A stretch of 64,000 bases of DNA. Source: Atherinomorus stipes. Its lineage: Eukaryota > Chordata > Actinopteri > Atheriniformes > Atherinidae. The stretch lies in contig JALJCO010001284.1 of the NCBI GenBank assembly GCA_023101725.1, positions 3,451,110-3,515,109 of the forward strand. The letters run 5' to 3'. Position 1 is the first letter of the stretch; the number at the start of each line of letters is the position of its first letter. Shown one piece after another: positions 11,540 through 24,749 of this stretch. A program made the position numbers and the translations under genes. The notes under the pieces are model-generated. The model was not told the origin of the DNA and searched no databases. It saw only the letters and a list, made by a program, of their open reading frames with translations.

Positions 11540-12780
11540 AAATAATTATAATAGTAATAATACATTTTATTTCTGGGCACCGGTCATGACACTCAAGGTC
11601 AACTTACAATAAAAGATACATAATATATAAATTAAAAAGACAAAACCAAGATAAGGGATTAAGCCAGGATATTCTGTGGAGCTGTTTGATCTTATCTGTG
11701 TCCGATCTAATCCTGTAACAAAAATTCAAAAATTCAAAAAACAACAACAAAACCTTTCATGAGGCAATCAAAACTGAGTCAGAGGATCATAATCAAGATT
11801 TTTAGCAGCTGGGAAACACAAGGCGAGGAGGTGTGGAAGTGCAGCAGCTAGAAGAGCAGGGACAACAGAAAAATATAATTTTGCCAGAGTGAATGTGACT
11901 TGATGGCGTACACTGCTTCTGAAATTCTCCCAGCATGATATGAAGCTGCAACAAATACAGAGCAAACCCATGTTGCAGCCTGAGGTGGTGCTTACAAAAA
12001 AATCATCATCTACCATCATCTGATGAGTTCCAGTTTTCCAGAACAATAAAATTGCAATCTCTGTTGTCTTGAAAAGATAGTGGAATGTCATATTTACTTG
12101 ACTGTGATGTGTTGGGTGATTTTTGGATTTCATGAACTCACTGGAAAACAAAAGTTAAATAAGACAGTGTGCACATTCTGCCTCACAAAACCCTCCTGCA
12201 GTAGATGCAATATGAGGAACCACATTAGTCATTTGCACGTAACATTTTCAAAAACCCCCGCAACAATCATTCATGTACCAGGGCTGATCTGGACACAAGT
12301 GCAGGGCACAGGACTGCAGGTAAAAGCTTTATTTTCTTTCCCAGGAGGGAGAAAATAAGGAATAATAGTTCAAGGAGTGAGTTACTAAAGATCCAGCGTG
12401 TTCACTTGGTCACTTGCTGAGGGCAGGCTTCTCAGCCGGTGTAACAATCTGGCGTCTGCTGGGGGGGGACTTGGCCCATGATTATCAGTGGAGACGGGAC
12501 ACAGGTGGAACTGGACCAAGACAGCTTTGGCTTCCTTCAAACTCAGAGGGAAGAGAACCACCCGACCTGTGGAACCTCCACAGCTAATGATAAACAGGAC
12601 AAACAACTATTTCCTTCAGGGATGTGCAATCAGCTCATCACAGTTTATGTATTCATTTTTTCCTTTTAATATTGGAAAGACATGCTGCTCTCGTTCCTTT
12701 GTATCATAACTCAGTGGATCATGTATAAGGATATTTCTGTCAACATTCATTATATGTCACTGCCCAGCAGCATCCTGAGG
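11540..12780. other. No gene recognised
   Basis: This is AT-rich sequence with several overlapping open frames of 60-127 codons on both strands. None has a recognisable domain or a convincing splice context. Confidence 0.45.
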
Positions 12781-12784
12781 CTGA

Positions 12785-13098
12785 AAAAACCAAACTATGC
12801 AACTTTTCCAGCCGATTATTGGTTTTGCACCACATCATATGCTAGCAAATGGATATAAGCACACCGGGTGTTTTGAATGCACAACATGGCGGATTCGTCA
12901 AAGAAACGGAAGAAAACATTATTGGAGTAAGAGAGGAAAAGAAATAATGAAAAAATAGAAAGGGACAGAACGAGAGATAAGACAAGACTGTCTTTTACTG
13001 GTTGGCGTCAGGTACGATGCAAGATGAATGCTAGTTTAGCCGTTGATAGAGGGCGCGTCACTGAGAAAATTCCAAAAAGTTCTGTAGTGCTTCTTTAA
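12785..13098. mobile_element. MITE fragment with short decayed ORF
   Basis: The right end reads CCAAAAAGTTCTGTAGTGC and then reaches TTAA at 13095-13098. The left part contains the roughly inverted motif AACTATGCAACTTTTCC. From the ATG at 12885 the plus strand reads MADSSKKRKKTLLE and then stops. Downstream in-frame pieces (TRLSFTGWRQVR) resemble a short Lys/Arg-rich peptide carried by fish MITEs. No autonomous partner is present. Confidence 0.45.
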
Positions 13099-13778
13099 GG
13101 ATTTTTCCCCAGATAAGTTGTGTACTAAATGTCCACTATTTCATGCAGATAAATTAAGTTATTCATGCCCACACAGTTAATGGTACAAATGTAATCTTTA
13201 ATTCATGCCACTGGCCATGCCTCTGTAATGCTGCATGTTAAGAGTTTATGAACCATTAAATACAGGTTTGTAAAATAAAGCGGAAAGATGCCAAAAGCAG
13301 TTGCTGTGAAGCAGAGGAAGACAAGAGTTTAAAGTTGTCTTCCATGGTCATTTCATTAATATTTTGGTTTCATTATTATTGAATGCATTCTGCATGTTTT
13401 GTTTAAAAAAACCTTCTGGCATCTTTGTATCCAGCTGTATTTGTATACTAGAAGACAGGCTTGTGGTCCAACGGCAGGCTTTTCCGGGTCCTTCTCATGA
13501 ATTTCCGTCTGATTGGCTGCCTCCCATCAGTGTATGAAGGAAGCTCCGCCCTCCGCTCTTATTTTGTTACAGACAGGAAATAGAGCCGACAAACAAGTTT
13601 GTTCCGCCATGCTAACAAACGGTTAGCTAATTAGCTTCTCAACTCCGAAGCTACAGTCGTGCAGGGTTTTCAGTGGAAGGAGGCCTTTAAAGTTTCACTG
13701 CATGTCATGATTACACAAAATAAGGTACATCATCTGTGGGATCAGGATACTGCCAATACTCATAACTTCAAATAAAGG

Positions 13779-14345
13779 GTTTGAATCTCTGAAAATATTT
13801 TTGTAAGACTGAAAAATAGTTTTGAATCTCTAAAGATATTTTTGTAAAACTGAAAAATTGGTTTGAATCTCTTAAAAAAGCTTTGAACATCTAAAATAAT
13901 AATAACAAAAAAAAAATCAAATAGGCTGAAAATGTTTTCCAAATATCATTTTACAGTGTTTCACCAATACATTTTCAAATGTTCAAATTAGTCACAAGCA
14001 CAGTTTCTGAAAAAGCATTTTGGCACTGTTCTCCGTGGGCATTACTTTGTTTTCCATGTTTGAAACCCTGTAAACTCCAAACTTGAAAGAAAGATTTCAA
14101 ACACTTGAAAAAAACATTTGCAAGTCTGAAAACAGTTTTGAATCTTTAAAAAATGTTGATAGCCTGAATTTTTTTTTTTTTTTTTTTTTGTCTTTGTTTG
14201 TTTTAAGTCTCTGCAAATCCATTTTGCCGTGTTTTGCCAATATATGTTTCAAGTTTCAAATTAATCCCCATTAGGTGTCGGAAAATGCATTTTGGCAGAG
14301 TTCTCCATGGATATTTCTTTATTTTTCATGTTTGGAACCCACAGC
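13779..14345. repeat. Diverged tandem duplication (~270-280 bp unit) with inner ~41-bp repeats
   Basis: The block 13779-14060 is repeated in diverged form at 14080-14345. Matching landmarks are GCATTTTGGCA, GTTCTCC and TTTCATGTTTG. The first half contains two to three copies of a ~41-bp unit (TTTGAATCTCT...TTTTTGTAA.ACTGAAAAAT). Confidence 0.65.
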
Positions 14346-14424
14346 GCACAGGCCTGTCTCTCTGGAAAAAACTCTACTCGTAACTGAAAGTTTTCTACTT
14401 GTAACTGAAAATTGTATTTCAAAT

Positions 14425-14454
14425 CAGACACACCTGATTGATCCAGGTGTGTCT
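14425..14454. other. Short perfect hairpin
   Basis: CAGACACACCTG and CAGGTGTGTCTG pair as a 12-bp stem with a short loop. A third diverged copy of one arm follows at 14471-14484. Function is unknown. Confidence 0.5.
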
Positions 14455-14499
14455 GGCCAGTAACTGAGGTCAGGCACACCTGGATTAATCAGTTTGTTC

Positions 14500-17400
14500 A
14501 GAAATGAAAGACAGGAAACAAAGATGCTGTCTGAAGTTCAGGAAGTGGAGTCGTTCATACATTACAGCCCTAAGACCTAGTTTTGTTGAATGATGGGACT
14601 GGGAACAAAAGGGAACAAAAAGCAAAAAAACAAATAAACAAAACAAAACAAAAATCCTCTAGCACTGCATGGCAGCACCTGTATCCACCTGGACTCAGTC
14701 TGACCAGCACTTATCCATGCCGGACCCTCCTATCTGATTTCTTGCTTGTGTTCTCTCAGATTTTGTTCTCGAAGTCGCTTTGGAAAAAAAGCATCTGCTA
14801 AATGACAGTAGTAGTGGTAGGAGTAGTAGTAGTACCAAAAGATACACAAAAATGTAATTTATGTATATGTTCTGGTGCTGCTTTGGGAAGGAGGTGTTCA
14901 AATGAATAATTAATAGTTTAGTTGTTTCATTTCTACCAGAGATGGAGCAACAAAAACAAAACAGATGCCAAGATGCAGCTGAGTCTTTAGAACGTTTTAC
15001 ATGGGGTGGCAGAGGAAGGGACAGCGGTCTACACACTTTCAGCTTTTAAAAACTCCAAAGATTCGGTTCATTAAACCACTCTGAATGACATTATCTAACA
15101 GTAAATCTTCCTCATACATTAAAAACAGCTGACCAGTTTGTGGATGAAAAACTGAGGGTGTCCTGATGCGTTGATGCATAGATCCTCTGGGCCATGTGAG
15201 ATGTGGGATAAGGTCTTTGTGGACATGACTTGGTCTCACCGATGCCAAAAAATCCAGTCAGACTGATTTTTAGGGATTTTGGGGGTTTGGGTGAACATCT
15301 CAGTAAGTATTTCACAAACTTTCAACCACATCAATGGCAGGAATGCATGTTTTCCCACGAGAGCATCAGATTATATCTAGATGAGCAAAACCACTCATTT
15401 ACCTTTGGTAGTTTAAATGTTATGGCTGGTGTAGTTTCCAAACTTCATGACTTTTATTTATCCAGTTTACTGTCAGTAAATCAGGAAACAGGCATTTCTT
15501 TGCTTTGTGTGTGTTGGTAGTTGGAGTTACATGGACATGTTTGCTTTAACGTCCTCTAAATGCAGCTTCCTGCTCATCAGCCGTTTGTGTCCTGACACGA
15601 GTGACGAGTAACGACTTCTGATTGAGCAATTAACCAATTCATTGATGCAAATTAACAGAAGTCATCTGTTGGCTCCTTCTTCCTGTGAGCTCATCAGGAC
15701 ATCTTTCACACCCTTCACTCTCTGTTAACCAGCCAACAAGTGCAACCACACATGATGTCATATGCTGCATATCTACTTCTAAATGCAACTTTCATTTAAT
15801 CAGGTGACCCAAACAGGTTTCAGACAGCCTCCCTTGTATATATTCAACCTCAAATCAGTTATAATAGCAAGGTGATTCTTACATTTACTTAGATTTTTAT
15901 TCAATTCCAATTTCCAGACATGATGACTTTTACGTCTTAACTGTGTATTAACACCTGTGTTTATACGTAAACACAGGTGTATTTGAAGTGAATTGGGGTT
16001 GATGCCGTGTGTTTATAGATCGGCTTTGCAGCCTTCTTGTGGAAACATGCTAAAAGTAACATTTATTCCTGTTCCCAGCTTTGTTCTGCAACAGGAAGCA
16101 ACAGCGCTGCGAGGCATTTGCTCTGCTGTTGAAACTTTGGCATATAATTACTCCCACATACTTTTCTATTAATCATTCAAACATCAACACATTCAGGTTG
16201 TTCAGGAAACTTATGCTTTTGACTTTTAGTATTTTTTATTTTGATAATTTCCAAGTTAAAGAACTTTCTTTTTTAATTAAAGGGTTACAGCGATTGGACA
16301 ATCTTTGACTAGTGGACTGAGGTTATATTAAACCACGAGGAAGGGCACACTATTGCTGAAATGAAATGATCCAGATGTGAAGATGTTAAGCAATTTTACT
16401 TTAAAAAGCAAAATTGGGAGACTTTGAGAACAACTGGTGCAAAACTGGGCCAAAATGGTCATTTTATGGATGTCTCCTGATCTGTGATAAACTCCATCAG
16501 AATTGACCTTTATGCAGTTAATGTTTACATATGGAACTGCAGCCTAATAAAGGTTTAGAGCTGCTCCTGCATTATTCTAGAGATATCCAGATTCATCTGA
16601 AAGTGCTTTAATTTGGCAAGTCTGAAACTTTTCCAATGTGCCATCTTCATTTCTTCTCCACGTGTAACACATATACTGATGTTCACACATCTTAACAAAT
16701 CTCCTTTTATTATGACTACAAAATTATTCAAAAAGAGCCTGTGCTTGCATAAATATGCTCATTGATATCCTCATTTGATGATGGGTATGTCATTTTTTTT
16801 TAACAGAGGCCCAAAACACACAGAGCACAAGTACTATATGTGTCTTGATTTTTTGGTTTTTCTATCATTTTTTAAATGCATCTTTGAAATAATCAAGGTT
16901 ATTGAAAATGAGTGAGAAAAAACATCCAAAACAGAGTCAAAGCATGGAGCTGAAACCTGACCAACTGCATCACAGCGCTTTAGTTTTTTGTTCATTTTAG
17001 GCTTTTAATCAAATGTCAAAACATTTATCTCATTCAGGAGGAGCATGCTTCAGGTTCATCTCTACCTCTCATACTTTTTATGATTAAGCATACTTACAGT
17101 AAGAAAAAAATGGTAATGGTAACAAAAAAAAAAAAAATCCCCAAGTTGCACCATGAGAAAGGGTGGGGCGCTCCCCGGAAGTAAGAGTGCATGATTAATT
17201 TAATATATTCACACAAATACAGTTAGAATAACCATCACACAGTACTGACATGATGTCCGGCCCCTTCTTTGCAGTTACAGTAGCTAGTGGGCAGCAGCAT
17301 GGAAGGTTCAATGAGCTAACAGAGATTTGGAATAATGACTCACAAGCCAGTAAAATGATTCTTAACTATTGATTCATTCAGGACTTCACCACTGAGTTAA

Positions 17401-18505
17401 TGGAGTAATTTCTTCCACCTGTTATGGTAGAAAGAGTGAAGTGATCACGGCTGTCCAGGGATGTGCATGTTTGCCACATTTATTTTTACTGTATCTCTTC
17501 TTTCCAACTTAATGTCTGAAACTACGTCTAAAAACCTTCACCATCACATCTTCAGTCTTTTCTTAGAACTTCCAGTGCAGCAAGTAATGTTTAGCAGAAA
17601 GTGGTTCACACAGCTGTTTCACCAAGCAGTAAATTCTAGTTTATCCTGTGTTTTCATGGAGGTGTCCTTATTTTACTTTTATTTAATGTAAATATCGTTT
17701 GACATACTGTATTATCCCTCTGTTCTGTTTACATGTCTGTAAATATAGTTTGTCCTGGTCTGGACTCAACCGCGAGGATATATCAGAAACATTTCTACAA
17801 TGAAGTTAGAATAATAATTTTTTTGGGCTCAATAGAAATATATATATTTAAAAAACTAAAAATAAATGCTCAGCACAGTAATCAGCAATGTTTAACAGTG
17901 ATGAGGATTTAGTTTAATCACTTGGTGCCAGGTGTACTTCTTATCCAAACAGCCTGGAAGTCCTGATTAAACTGCTATGTCACCACTCCTTTAAACTATT
18001 TCATATAGTTCATATCGCTGCATATGTCAATTTTTCAAAGAAGAATAATGTCACTTTTTTCAGGGGGGCTGGTTATGGCAAACCAGATTTCCTTCCTCAC
18101 TAAAAAAGCATCGGCTCATGAGTTATCAGCTCTGTGTGTGTTTGTGTGCGCACTTTTTGCACCTATCCAACAAAACCACTGAATCCAAAATTTGCATTTG
18201 TATCTTTTTGTGGATTTACCTGCACTTTGAATTGTTTGTTGTCTGTCTGACTTTTTGTGCACACAACACATCTATATTTACATGACAGACCTGTCGCTAC
18301 ACCTCATGAAACCAGATGTTAACTACACCATCCTCCATTATACTCTGTCTCCCTTACCGGGCTATTGGGGCTTAAGAAGTTTATACATTTGAAATGTTTC
18401 ACAAAAACTAATGTGGAAAAGTGGTGATTGTGAGGAAAACTAAGATTTGCTTTAATGTTTTCTTGTTGAGCATCGAGCAGATATTAACACAGATGCAGTA
18501 ATGGG
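14500..18505. other. Long stretch without recognised gene
   Basis: AT-rich sequence. A solo MITE end lies at 17966-17995 (CTGCTATGTCACCACTCC then TTTAAA), matching the right terminus of the 56615-57390 MITE. The remainder shows homopolymer runs only and no supported exon. Confidence 0.5.
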
Positions 18506-18532
18506 GTGTGTGTGTGTGTGTGTGTGTGTGTG
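18506..18532. repeat. (GT)n microsatellite
   Basis: About 13 GT units. Confidence 0.95.
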
Positions 18533-18539
18533 ATGTGAT

Positions 18540-18770
18540 ATGACAGGCTGCCTGACGTGTGGCGGTGACTCAGCGACAGGCCGGCATTAGATGATCTAAT
18601 GAGATTGAAATGAGATTGTGATCAGATTAGAGTGGCCTGTAATCTGGCAGAACGGAGTGGCATGATGGGTAGCGGAGGGATGAGTCCTGACCGGCTGTCT
18701 GTATCTGGACTCTCATCCAGCTCCTTTTAACCACTCCAAACATCTAATTATCGAAAACAGGCGGCCGATC
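18540..18770. promoter_or_regulatory. Candidate conserved non-coding block
   Basis: Unique-looking, non-repetitive sequence with balanced composition, unlike its AT-rich surroundings. It holds clustered TAAT/ATTA-type and AP-1-like motifs (ATGATCTAATGAG, GGTGACTCAGCG). No open frame. An enhancer role in the IQSEC intron is only a guess from composition. Confidence 0.2.
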
Positions 18771-19149
18771 GCTGGATTTCCCTGCAGGACTGTTGCAGGT
18801 GTTTTCTAGTTTTAAATGCTCTTAGCACAACGGCAACGTCAATATCGGCTTTATTTATCATGCACATTTAAAGCAATGAGAGTTAAACCAAACTGCTGTA
18901 CAATAAAGTTTAAATACACCAAAATCAATAAAATAACCTATAAAAACATAGTAAAACACAATGGATGGGATCTAAGTGTCGAGTTATCCTCAAGTTGAAA
19001 GGTAATAAGATGAAGTGGGTCTGTAAAGGTGTCTTAAAAGTTTCTAAGGTCTTAAAAGATTCTACATGATCAAGAGTCTGAATCCAGCCCACATTTATTT
19101 ATTTATCTGCAGGAAACAGGAAATAGCAGCAGTGATATATAAAACTTGT

Positions 19150-19680
19150 GCAAACATATTCTTCATCCCAGTCGAAACCTCTTAGATAATGTTTCTGTAG
19201 TCTTCGGGATCAGTTCTGAAGGACTTTCCAAAGCTCTTTTTTGGATGTTTCTGCCTTTTTGTTCCATTCTTTGTCCAGATGATCCCACACTGCTTTAATA
19301 ATGATGAGGTTTGGGTTCTCCATCAGACCTGTTGCCACTGATCAAAAGTCCAGTTCTTGTGTCATGTGACTCAGCCTTTCTCCCCGTTTCCATTCGTAAT
19401 AACAGCCATGTTTCCATAGAGACCATATCTGATGAGGCCAACAGTAGATGAATCAAATAAAGATTTAGATGCATCTCTCAGGTCCTGGTTCAGGTCTTTG
19501 TTGTAGATTTATATTTAGTCCTGACTCTTCTTCTTCTTCTTTTGTCCTCCACGTGTCCAGTTTCTGCATAATGCTGAGACATGGCAAGTTTCCAGCTAAC
19601 AGCTCGGGAATCACCTTGTTGCTACAGTGAAATCCTGTTTTCTGTAAAACTGTCTGAACTTTGCCGTGTTTCATAGATGA
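19150..19680 (-). pseudogene. Decayed Tc1-like transposase, C-terminal part
   Basis: On the minus strand, 19330-19200 translates to WDHLDKEWNKKAETSKKELW, a clear match to the C-terminal WDHLDREWNKR...KEELW block of Tc1-family transposases. Further upstream (19560-19480) the sequence ACCAGGACCTGAGAGATGCATCT is closely related to the remnant at 26420-26760. Both therefore look like copies of one decayed family. Stops and a GAA microsatellite interrupt the frame. Confidence 0.6.
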
Positions 19681-19793
19681 AACGAAACAACCGATGTGTT
19701 TGTGTGACAGGCGGCTAGCAAAAAAGAGCCTAAAGATCCAGTTAAAACTGGTTCTTCGCTAAATTGTTATGTGTTGACATAACTCTGGTTCAG

Positions 19794-19845
19794 CCCTTGA
19801 GTTAGGAGCCTTTTTATGCCTAAATGATTTATAGGTCAGAGTTAA
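19794..19845. repeat. Short dispersed repeat, copy 1
   Basis: CTTGAGTTAGGAGCCTTTTT, then ATGCCTAAATGATT, recurs almost unchanged at 58589-58637. The element type is unknown. Confidence 0.6.
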
Positions 19846-20941
19846 ATGACTTAAATGACATAAGACTCACTTTTCTGAAAAGGATCTGGTATAAAGACTT
19901 GTATTTTTTCCAGTAAAATGTATTTTCTTGGTCACGTTAGTGAGCAGTATCTATAGCAGCTTTTTTTATAAAAAAAAAAAAAAAACCCTGCTCATCAATC
20001 TGGCTGCGATAGATTTAAACAACCTGCAGCAATCCGGCCCAGTTTCACTCACAGTGAAACTAACAGATACTTTAGGTAACCCAGTCCTGCTAGAGCAGCC
20101 CCTACCTTCAGTTTCTACCATATTTAAAGGGTCATTTCACCTAAATTACAAGCGACAGTCAACCACTTCATGATTGGGGTAGATGAAATCTACATGCAAG
20201 TATGACCCACATTACTGTAGTTCTGGATTATGTTTCACTTGTTATGTAATGTAGAGAAGAGTGATTTTGTGTTTGAGTGTGTTTTGTGTGGAGGAGGTGC
20301 ATGCAGCTGCAGCAGAGCCGTGTGCTGCAGGCTTGCTGAATGGAGCAGCACTGTACTAAAATATCAGCAGCCTGCCCTGCACCAGTGTGTGTGTCGTCTG
20401 TTTGCCATAGTGCTGCGGAGTGCATACACTCACTGCAGTGTCACTGTGATTGTAGTGGAGGGGAATCTAGGCTAGCTGATATGAATAGAGAGGTGATAAA
20501 TTGCCTCTCAGAGCCCAGCTGCAGGACAGCACCCTGGAGTCCAACGATCGGTGCATGTGTGTGTGTTTTGTATGCAGAGCTGGCTGCAAGTACAGGCAGA
20601 AAAGAAAAGTTGGAAGGTTGGGTCATTTTAGAGGTGTATAAGTGAAGAAGGGATGGGGGAAAAGGATGGGATGTGGTTGCCTAATCTTTTTTTATTGCAT
20701 CCAGTCGGCCTGGATGGACTTGAAATCCATGAGAAACCATGCTACAGTTTAATGTATTTACTGTACATTTGCAGTCGAGCCGATAGTACCACAGAAAAGA
20801 GAGAAAGGTCTGTTAAAAGTAGAAAATACACAAACATGAAGTGAAAAGGGAACAACAAATACCAGTAAAGATCTGATCAAACTACAATTAATTGGAATCA
20901 AGTATGAGTTGGACGCCACGTCCCCCCGTTGCAGTCCAACA

Positions 20942-20956
20942 CCCCCCCCCCCCCCC
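20942..20956. repeat. Poly(C) tract
   Basis: Fifteen consecutive C, followed by an A. A similar run of thirteen C lies at 22195-22207. Confidence 0.9.
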
Positions 20957-21419
20957 ACTAAAAGATTTTAATGAATGACATCCTCAAAACCTCCTCATGC
21001 ATACTCTACCTCAAAATGTATCTCTTGACACAAGAATTCAGCCAGAGACACCATCTGAACTTCAAAATATCCACAAGACGTGGACTATAGAGCTGATATT
21101 CAGATTTTTGGTATCTAAAACAGTTTCTGAAAAATTCACATGTAAAGATCGACTTCAGACTGAGTGAAATTCAGCATATGGGTTGCAACGGAGCTGAGTT
21201 TTAGGAGCCAGAGTGGAGGACTTAACAATAGAGTAGGAGTGAGAAGAAAAGAAAATAATTTTGAACCTGTTGTATCCTCAACTAAACTACAAGCACCATT
21301 TTACCACTCAAACATAGGGAAGGGTCTGTATCGGAATAAAAGCATCTTTAATGTTCTTCATAAAGCATAACACATCTGCTTCCGAAAAAAAAGTGTGGTT
21401 TTGGAATCACGCAACACCA

Positions 21420-21961
21420 TAGGGCTGGGATATACTGGCTGTGTACGCAAACGTGCACATCAACATTCTGTACTGTCTGAGTACATACTTGCAATATGAC
21501 AGCAGCACAATGTAGCCGTCACACTCCTGGAGGTCACCACTAGGGGCAGTACGCAGCACTTGGACTATAAATAGATAATAAAAATCCCAATCTGTTGGTC
21601 TCAATGTATTTCTGAGACATTTCTGGATTTCTGTTTACCAAACTGTTACTAACTGTTCAGGCATGAGTGTTTGTTCCTGTGCCACCAGGAGAAAACATCA
21701 TAAATATGCCGGTAGTTCCGGACAAAGTCCAAGAGGTGCTCTTCAAAACTATGCGCCATCATGTTTATCGCTGACCTCATGTCCATGCTCTTGTTCGCAT
21801 GAGCGCCTCTAGCGTCAATATCAAGTCAATATTGTAGCTCACGCACCCGACACACTGCCTCGCATCAACTCGAGCGCTCTCAAGTGTCAAATGAACATTA
21901 GAAACACGTGGCAGCCATGATACGTACGCAGACACATTGCTAACAAGTATATTCCAGCCCT
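21420..21961. mobile_element. MITE with hAT-like termini
   Basis: The left end is TAGGGCTGGGATATACTGG followed by GTGTACGCAAAC. The right end is GTACGCAGACAC and then GTATATTCCAGCCCT, so the termini are inverted over about 35 diverged bases. No clean 8-bp duplication remains, so the hAT assignment rests on the TAGGGCTGG terminus only. Confidence 0.6.
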
Positions 21962-22494
21962 TACATCGCAGAGGGAGACCAAACTCAACAGGTTCCTAAA
22001 CTGCTGTCTCAAGGAGATTAATCATTATCAGATATCATTAAATCTTATGTACTGTACATGGAAGTTGTTTAAACTTTGTCTGGACATCATGTCCATGGAT
22101 TCCCAACACAGAAAAACACAGTTTTCTGGTTTGGTTGAGATTTATGCTGGTGAAAGGGCAGGATTTCAAAAGGGACCCACGGGTATTTCCGGTTCCCCCC
22201 CCCCCCCATGCGGCTTCCGGCATCTGGAAAATAATTAATGACTAATTAATTAAAATGTTTTTTTTTTTGGTTTGTTCGCTTTAATAATGTGATTAAAAAA
22301 ACCTAAGACAAATTTTTCCTTGTGGGACAATAAGGTTTCTCGTTTCTTATTCTAAATTTGAAGATTTTGGTGATCTTGCACAGTAAATGCAGCACGTTAA
22401 ATAAAATCTAACTCAACTAGATTAAAGATATAATTTATTTTGTACTATTTTGCAAAGCAGCCTATTGAGTGACAGGTGCAACAAGCAGGTAACT

Positions 22495-22935
22495 GTAGTA
22501 ATGAAATGAAATGAAAAATAATTTATTCATCCCGGAAGGGAAATTCCGCATTGTAAAAGCTCACTCTTTTTTTTTTTTTTTTTAAACAATATAACATTAT
22601 ATGAAATTATGATATACCAAAAACCAGTCAGTCAGTCTTGTTCTTTGGGTGATGGCTGCTGGCAGGAATGAATTTCTGTATCTCTCCATCCTACAGCGAA
22701 CCTGACGCAGCCTCCCACTGAACACACTGTTGATTCTTCACCAAGTTGTGGAGAGGATGGGAAGAATCCTCCATCATCTTTATCAGCTTGTGCAGCATTC
22801 TTTTCTGAACGATCAGCTCCAGCGGCCCTAGAGTTATTCCCAGCACAGAACCAGCTTTCTTGATCAGCTTGTTTTTTTTTTTCATTGTAAAACAATGAGT
22901 AAAACTGTCCAGCATTTTGTGTTTCACACATCTTT
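22495..22935 (-). pseudogene. 5'-truncated CR1/L2-type LINE, 3' end
   Basis: The minus strand encodes the C-terminal tail of a LINE reverse-transcriptase polyprotein: LIKKAGSVLG, then RMLHKLIKMMEDSSHPLHNLV, and after a frameshift RMERYRNSFLPAA. The SHPLH and ERYR.SFLPAA motifs are typical of the CR1/L2 group. The 3' UTR ends GGAATTTCCCTTCCGGGATG-AATAAA with an ATTTC-like tail near 22500, the usual LINE tail for this group. It is dead on arrival, with only about 440 bases present. Confidence 0.75.
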
Positions 22936-22939
22936 ACGC

Positions 22940-24470
22940 AGCCAGTGTTATTAACTGCACTTCATGCTCATGTGCTGATATTGTGCAGCATACAACCCTA
23001 TCAAATTAGCAGTCATGGGATTAAACATTAAAAAACATAATTAATCATAAACGAGGAATATCACTGAACTGAGTGGACGTGCTGCAGAGCGCTGAGCTTT
23101 CCTCCTGCCGCCCTGTTCCACAAACGTCTCAGAGCGGAGCGTCTCTGCAGTGGTTGGATTCTCACTTAAGTCACTACACAACATTGCGCTGTCGTTGCTG
23201 CAGTTACGGCATTTAAAGTGAATAATAAACGAGAAAAAGGTTATTTAGCTAGTCTGACCATGTCATTAGGGCTGTAGAGAATCACCAATGTGAATCGTAT
23301 TCCGACACAGACGTGTGAGATGTGACTGCACCGGTAGCTTCAGTGTGTATCAGATACAACTGGTGGCTAATTGCGCAACGTATCTTTCTTGGTGTATCTG
23401 AATCGGTAAAAACCCATGGCTACACCGATTATTACATAGTTTGTCTCCTCGTCACACATATTTCCAAGGCGCCTTGAACGTACCATCACCATCTTTTAAG
23501 TTTCTTTTTTAAAACATCAGAGCTGGGTGGCACAGCTGCAGCAAACACGGACGGAGGAGACAACAGGTGAAGAGGACATATTTAGCATCTCTGAGGACAC
23601 ACAAGTCAAAAGTTTGGTGATACTTGGAAGATGGAAAACTTGACAAGATATCTGTGGTTTGATACAGAGAAAATGATTGTTTTATATGTTTACATGAAAA
23701 ATCACAAATAAAGTGTTAAAAAAAAGAAGAAAAAAGAAATCTGTGGTTTGAAAACAATGTTGCGCTGCAATAAAAGACGTCAGTAGCATGACAAACATGG
23801 TAAGGTGGGCGGCATGGTGTGGATGCTCCCCCCCACATCTTCCTTAGATGATTCTACCGAGAAATAAATATGAGGGGGAGAAAGGGGGAAAAAAATAATT
23901 ATTTTTTTTTTTAAAAAAAAATCTTGAGATCTACAAAAAGAGATATAAAAAGAAAAAAAGAAAATAAAAAATAATGGAGAAAATAAAAAAAAAAAAAAAA
24001 AAAAAAGGAAAAACGTCAACCAATAGGAGCCATCCGGCCGCATGGCTTAACTTCACCATGGATCATAAAAAACTTTGTGCTCAGACATGTACAACATTTT
24101 CTACCAACAGCCTCATAAGGCCTTGCGTTGCACTTTACAGATGCAATCCGATCAGACAGTCTGGAAATATTTACACAAACTGACTAAAATTTGCACTGTT
24201 TCAGGAAAAGACAAAAAATTAAAATTACACAAAGTCATTTGTCTGAATTTCGTTCAGGACATGTTGTCCGCGTTACAGTTACATAACAAATATGGCCAGA
24301 AAGTGCAGACTCATGGTGTAAGTAGGGGGTAAGTGCCTCCAAACATGGAGGACAACTCTGATCTGTAGGCTCAGAAAATGCATGATTCATGTTGTAAACT
24401 CTGAGTTATATAAAGAAGTGAAGAGGCTGCAGCCACGAGTGTATGATTATATATTTACGGCAGATACAAT
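22940..24470. other. No gene recognised; A-rich low complexity
   Basis: A TAGGGCTGTAGAGAATC motif at 23267-23285 resembles a hAT left terminus, but no right end is found. A long purine-rich, poly(A)-like block occupies 23880-24006. Open frames here derive from homopolymers. Confidence 0.45.
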
Positions 24471-24478
24471 CACTGTCT

Positions 24479-24745
24479 GTGTGTGTGTGTGTGTGTGTGT
24501 GTGCGCGTGTGTGTGCGTGTGTTCCTGTACTTACTACATTGTGAGAACTGTATTGCGTTTTTAACCAACCAACCATTTTTGGAATGTGATGCCATTTTGG
24601 CAGGACCCCACTGACAAAGGTCCCTTTTTAAGGGTTAACATTTGGTTCAGAGTTTAGGTTAGAATTGGGTTTTGTTTAGGGTTAGGGGAACGGGCTAGGG
24701 AATGCATTATGTCAATGACTGTCCTCACTAAGATAGAAGTACATT
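24479..24745 (+). repeat. (GT)n plus common teleost GGGTTAGGG-type repeat
   Basis: GT repeats at 24479-24522 run into GTTCCTGTACTTACTACATT. Next comes CATTTTGGCAGGACCCCACT, then GTTTAGGGTTAGGGG, then CTAGGGAATGCATTATGTC, then TGTCCTCACTAAGATAGAAG. This ordered set of motifs is a familiar microsatellite-associated interspersed repeat of teleosts. The family name is not assigned. Confidence 0.7.
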
Positions 24746-24749
24746 GATG

